DNA from: an uncultured Candidatus Planktophila sp.
Lineage (GTDB): Bacteria > Actinomycetota > Actinomycetes > Nanopelagicales > Nanopelagicaceae
Assembly (NCBI GenBank): GCA_937927965.1
Contig: CALEZA010000061.1
Location: forward strand, 1-5,919
Length of the DNA stretch: 5,919 bases
Reading direction: 5' to 3'
Below the pieces are notes generated by a model. It made no database searches, was not told the DNA's origin, and was given only the letters and a program-made list of their open reading frames with translations. A program made the translations under genes and the position numbers. Positions 5,497 to 5,919 of this stretch are shown in pieces. The stretch's first letter is position 1. The number at the start of each line of letters is the position of its first letter.

Positions 5497-5919
5497 TTTG
5501 AGCTCTCAATGTCATCAAGAACTGAATCAATAATTGAGTCAAGGCTATGTGCTGGGCTCCAACCAATCTTTGCCTTCACCTTGGAGATATCAGGTACTCG
5601 GCGCTGCATATCTTCAAAACCAACACCATATGCCTCTGAGAATGGAATTGATACAAGCTTGGATTGAGAGTTTGTCCGAGCGATTATTTTTTCTGCAAGT
5701 TCTTTAATTGTTACTTCTCCCACTCCACCGATGTTGAAGTAATCACCGATGGTTGAGTCATCTTTGACTAAAGCAAGTACTGCTCGGACTGCATCTTCAA
5801 CATGGCAGAAAACTCGAGATTGGGAACCATCGTCATAAATGGTGATGTCTTCATTATTCAGGGCTTGCTTCACAAAGCGTGGAAGAACCATTCCGTATTG
5901 ACCTGTTTGGCGTGGTCCT
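5493..5919 (-). CDS. NAD-dependent nucleotide-sugar epimerase/dehydratase (extended SDR), C-terminal part only
   Basis: Only the last 141 residues are in the window; the reading frame is open through the right edge (GPRQTGQYG before the first visible Met), so the gene starts beyond it. This half holds the substrate-binding domain. GPRQTGQYGMVLPRFVKQAL, then TIYDDGSQSRVFCHVEDAV, FNIGG, AYGVGFEDMQRRVPDISK and IGWSPAHSLD match extended SDR enzymes acting on UDP- or dTDP-sugars (GalE, UDP-glucuronate decarboxylase and related epimerases). The NAD-binding GxxGxxG and catalytic YxxxK lie outside the window, so the exact reaction cannot be assigned. It is cytoplasmic and probably supplies sugar nucleotides to the same pathway as the dehydrogenase. 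It is co-transcribed with the methyltransferase, whose TTG start overlaps its TGA stop. Confidence 0.87.
   Translation of the reverse strand, partial: GPRQTGQYGMVLPRFVKQALNNEDITIYDDGSQSRVFCHVEDAVRAVLALVKDDSTIGDYFNIGGVGEVTIKELAEKIIARTNSQSKLVSIPFSEAYGVGFEDMQRRVPDISKVKAKIGWSPAHSLDSIIDSVLDDIESSN

Noticed and set aside
5496..5512. TTGAGAG direct repeat and GAGCTC palindrome as a regulator site
   Set aside because: They lie inside coding sequence and the overlap of two genes, with no second occurrence in the window; chance is likely.
1..5919. CRISPR array, tRNA/rRNA, insertion sequence or phage-defence system
   Set aside because: No spaced identical repeats, tRNA cloverleaf, transposase motif or terminal inverted repeats were found; every gene fits surface-protein or glycan biosynthesis.

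Overview
The window looks like a surface-protein and surface-polysaccharide locus of a streamlined, moderate-GC actinobacterium. Lines I counted are about 52% GC in the first gene and 35-40% GC in the methyltransferase gene. The best guess is a freshwater acI/Nanopelagicales-type organism. That guess rests on moderate GC, compact gene spacing, a TAnnnT box placed for leaderless transcription, and a large Ala/Thr/Ser-rich secreted protein. It is an inference from style, not from a marker gene.

Layout, left to right. (1) 30-1835 (+): a 601-residue secreted protein with no Cys and no His. It has a signal peptide, Ig-like beta-rich middle segments and an Ala-rich C-terminal coiled coil built on an 11-residue period. 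Its codon use is extremely biased, which suggests very high expression. (2) 1836-1934: a compact intergenic stretch with three consecutive inverted repeats. The last is a 17-bp terminator stem, followed at once by a probable leaderless promoter. (3) 1935-3620 (+): a polytopic membrane protein of the O-antigen ligase/polymerase (Wzy_C) superfamily with a TPR-like tail. (4) 3621-4826 (+): a UDP-N-acetylhexosamine-type nucleotide-sugar 6-dehydrogenase that starts on the base after the previous stop. (5) 4813-5496 (-): a small class I SAM-dependent methyltransferase, AT-rich, starting at TTG. (6) 5493-5919 (-): the C-terminal part of an NAD-dependent nucleotide-sugar epimerase/dehydratase that runs off the right edge.

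The last two genes form a leftward unit with a 4-bp stop/start overlap. They converge on the rightward pair, and the two 3' ends overlap by 14 bp.

Taken together, the dehydrogenase and epimerase would make activated (uronic or amino) sugars. The methyltransferase may decorate the glycan or a precursor. The Wzy_C-family enzyme would polymerise the glycan or transfer it to an acceptor outside the membrane. The most interesting possibility is that the acceptor is the abundant Ser/Thr/Ala-rich protein encoded just upstream, giving a glycosylated S-layer-like coat. This is a hypothesis from gene order and composition only. No RNA genes, CRISPR arrays, insertion sequences or tRNA-like att sites were seen, and there is no gene-free stretch longer than 300 bases.
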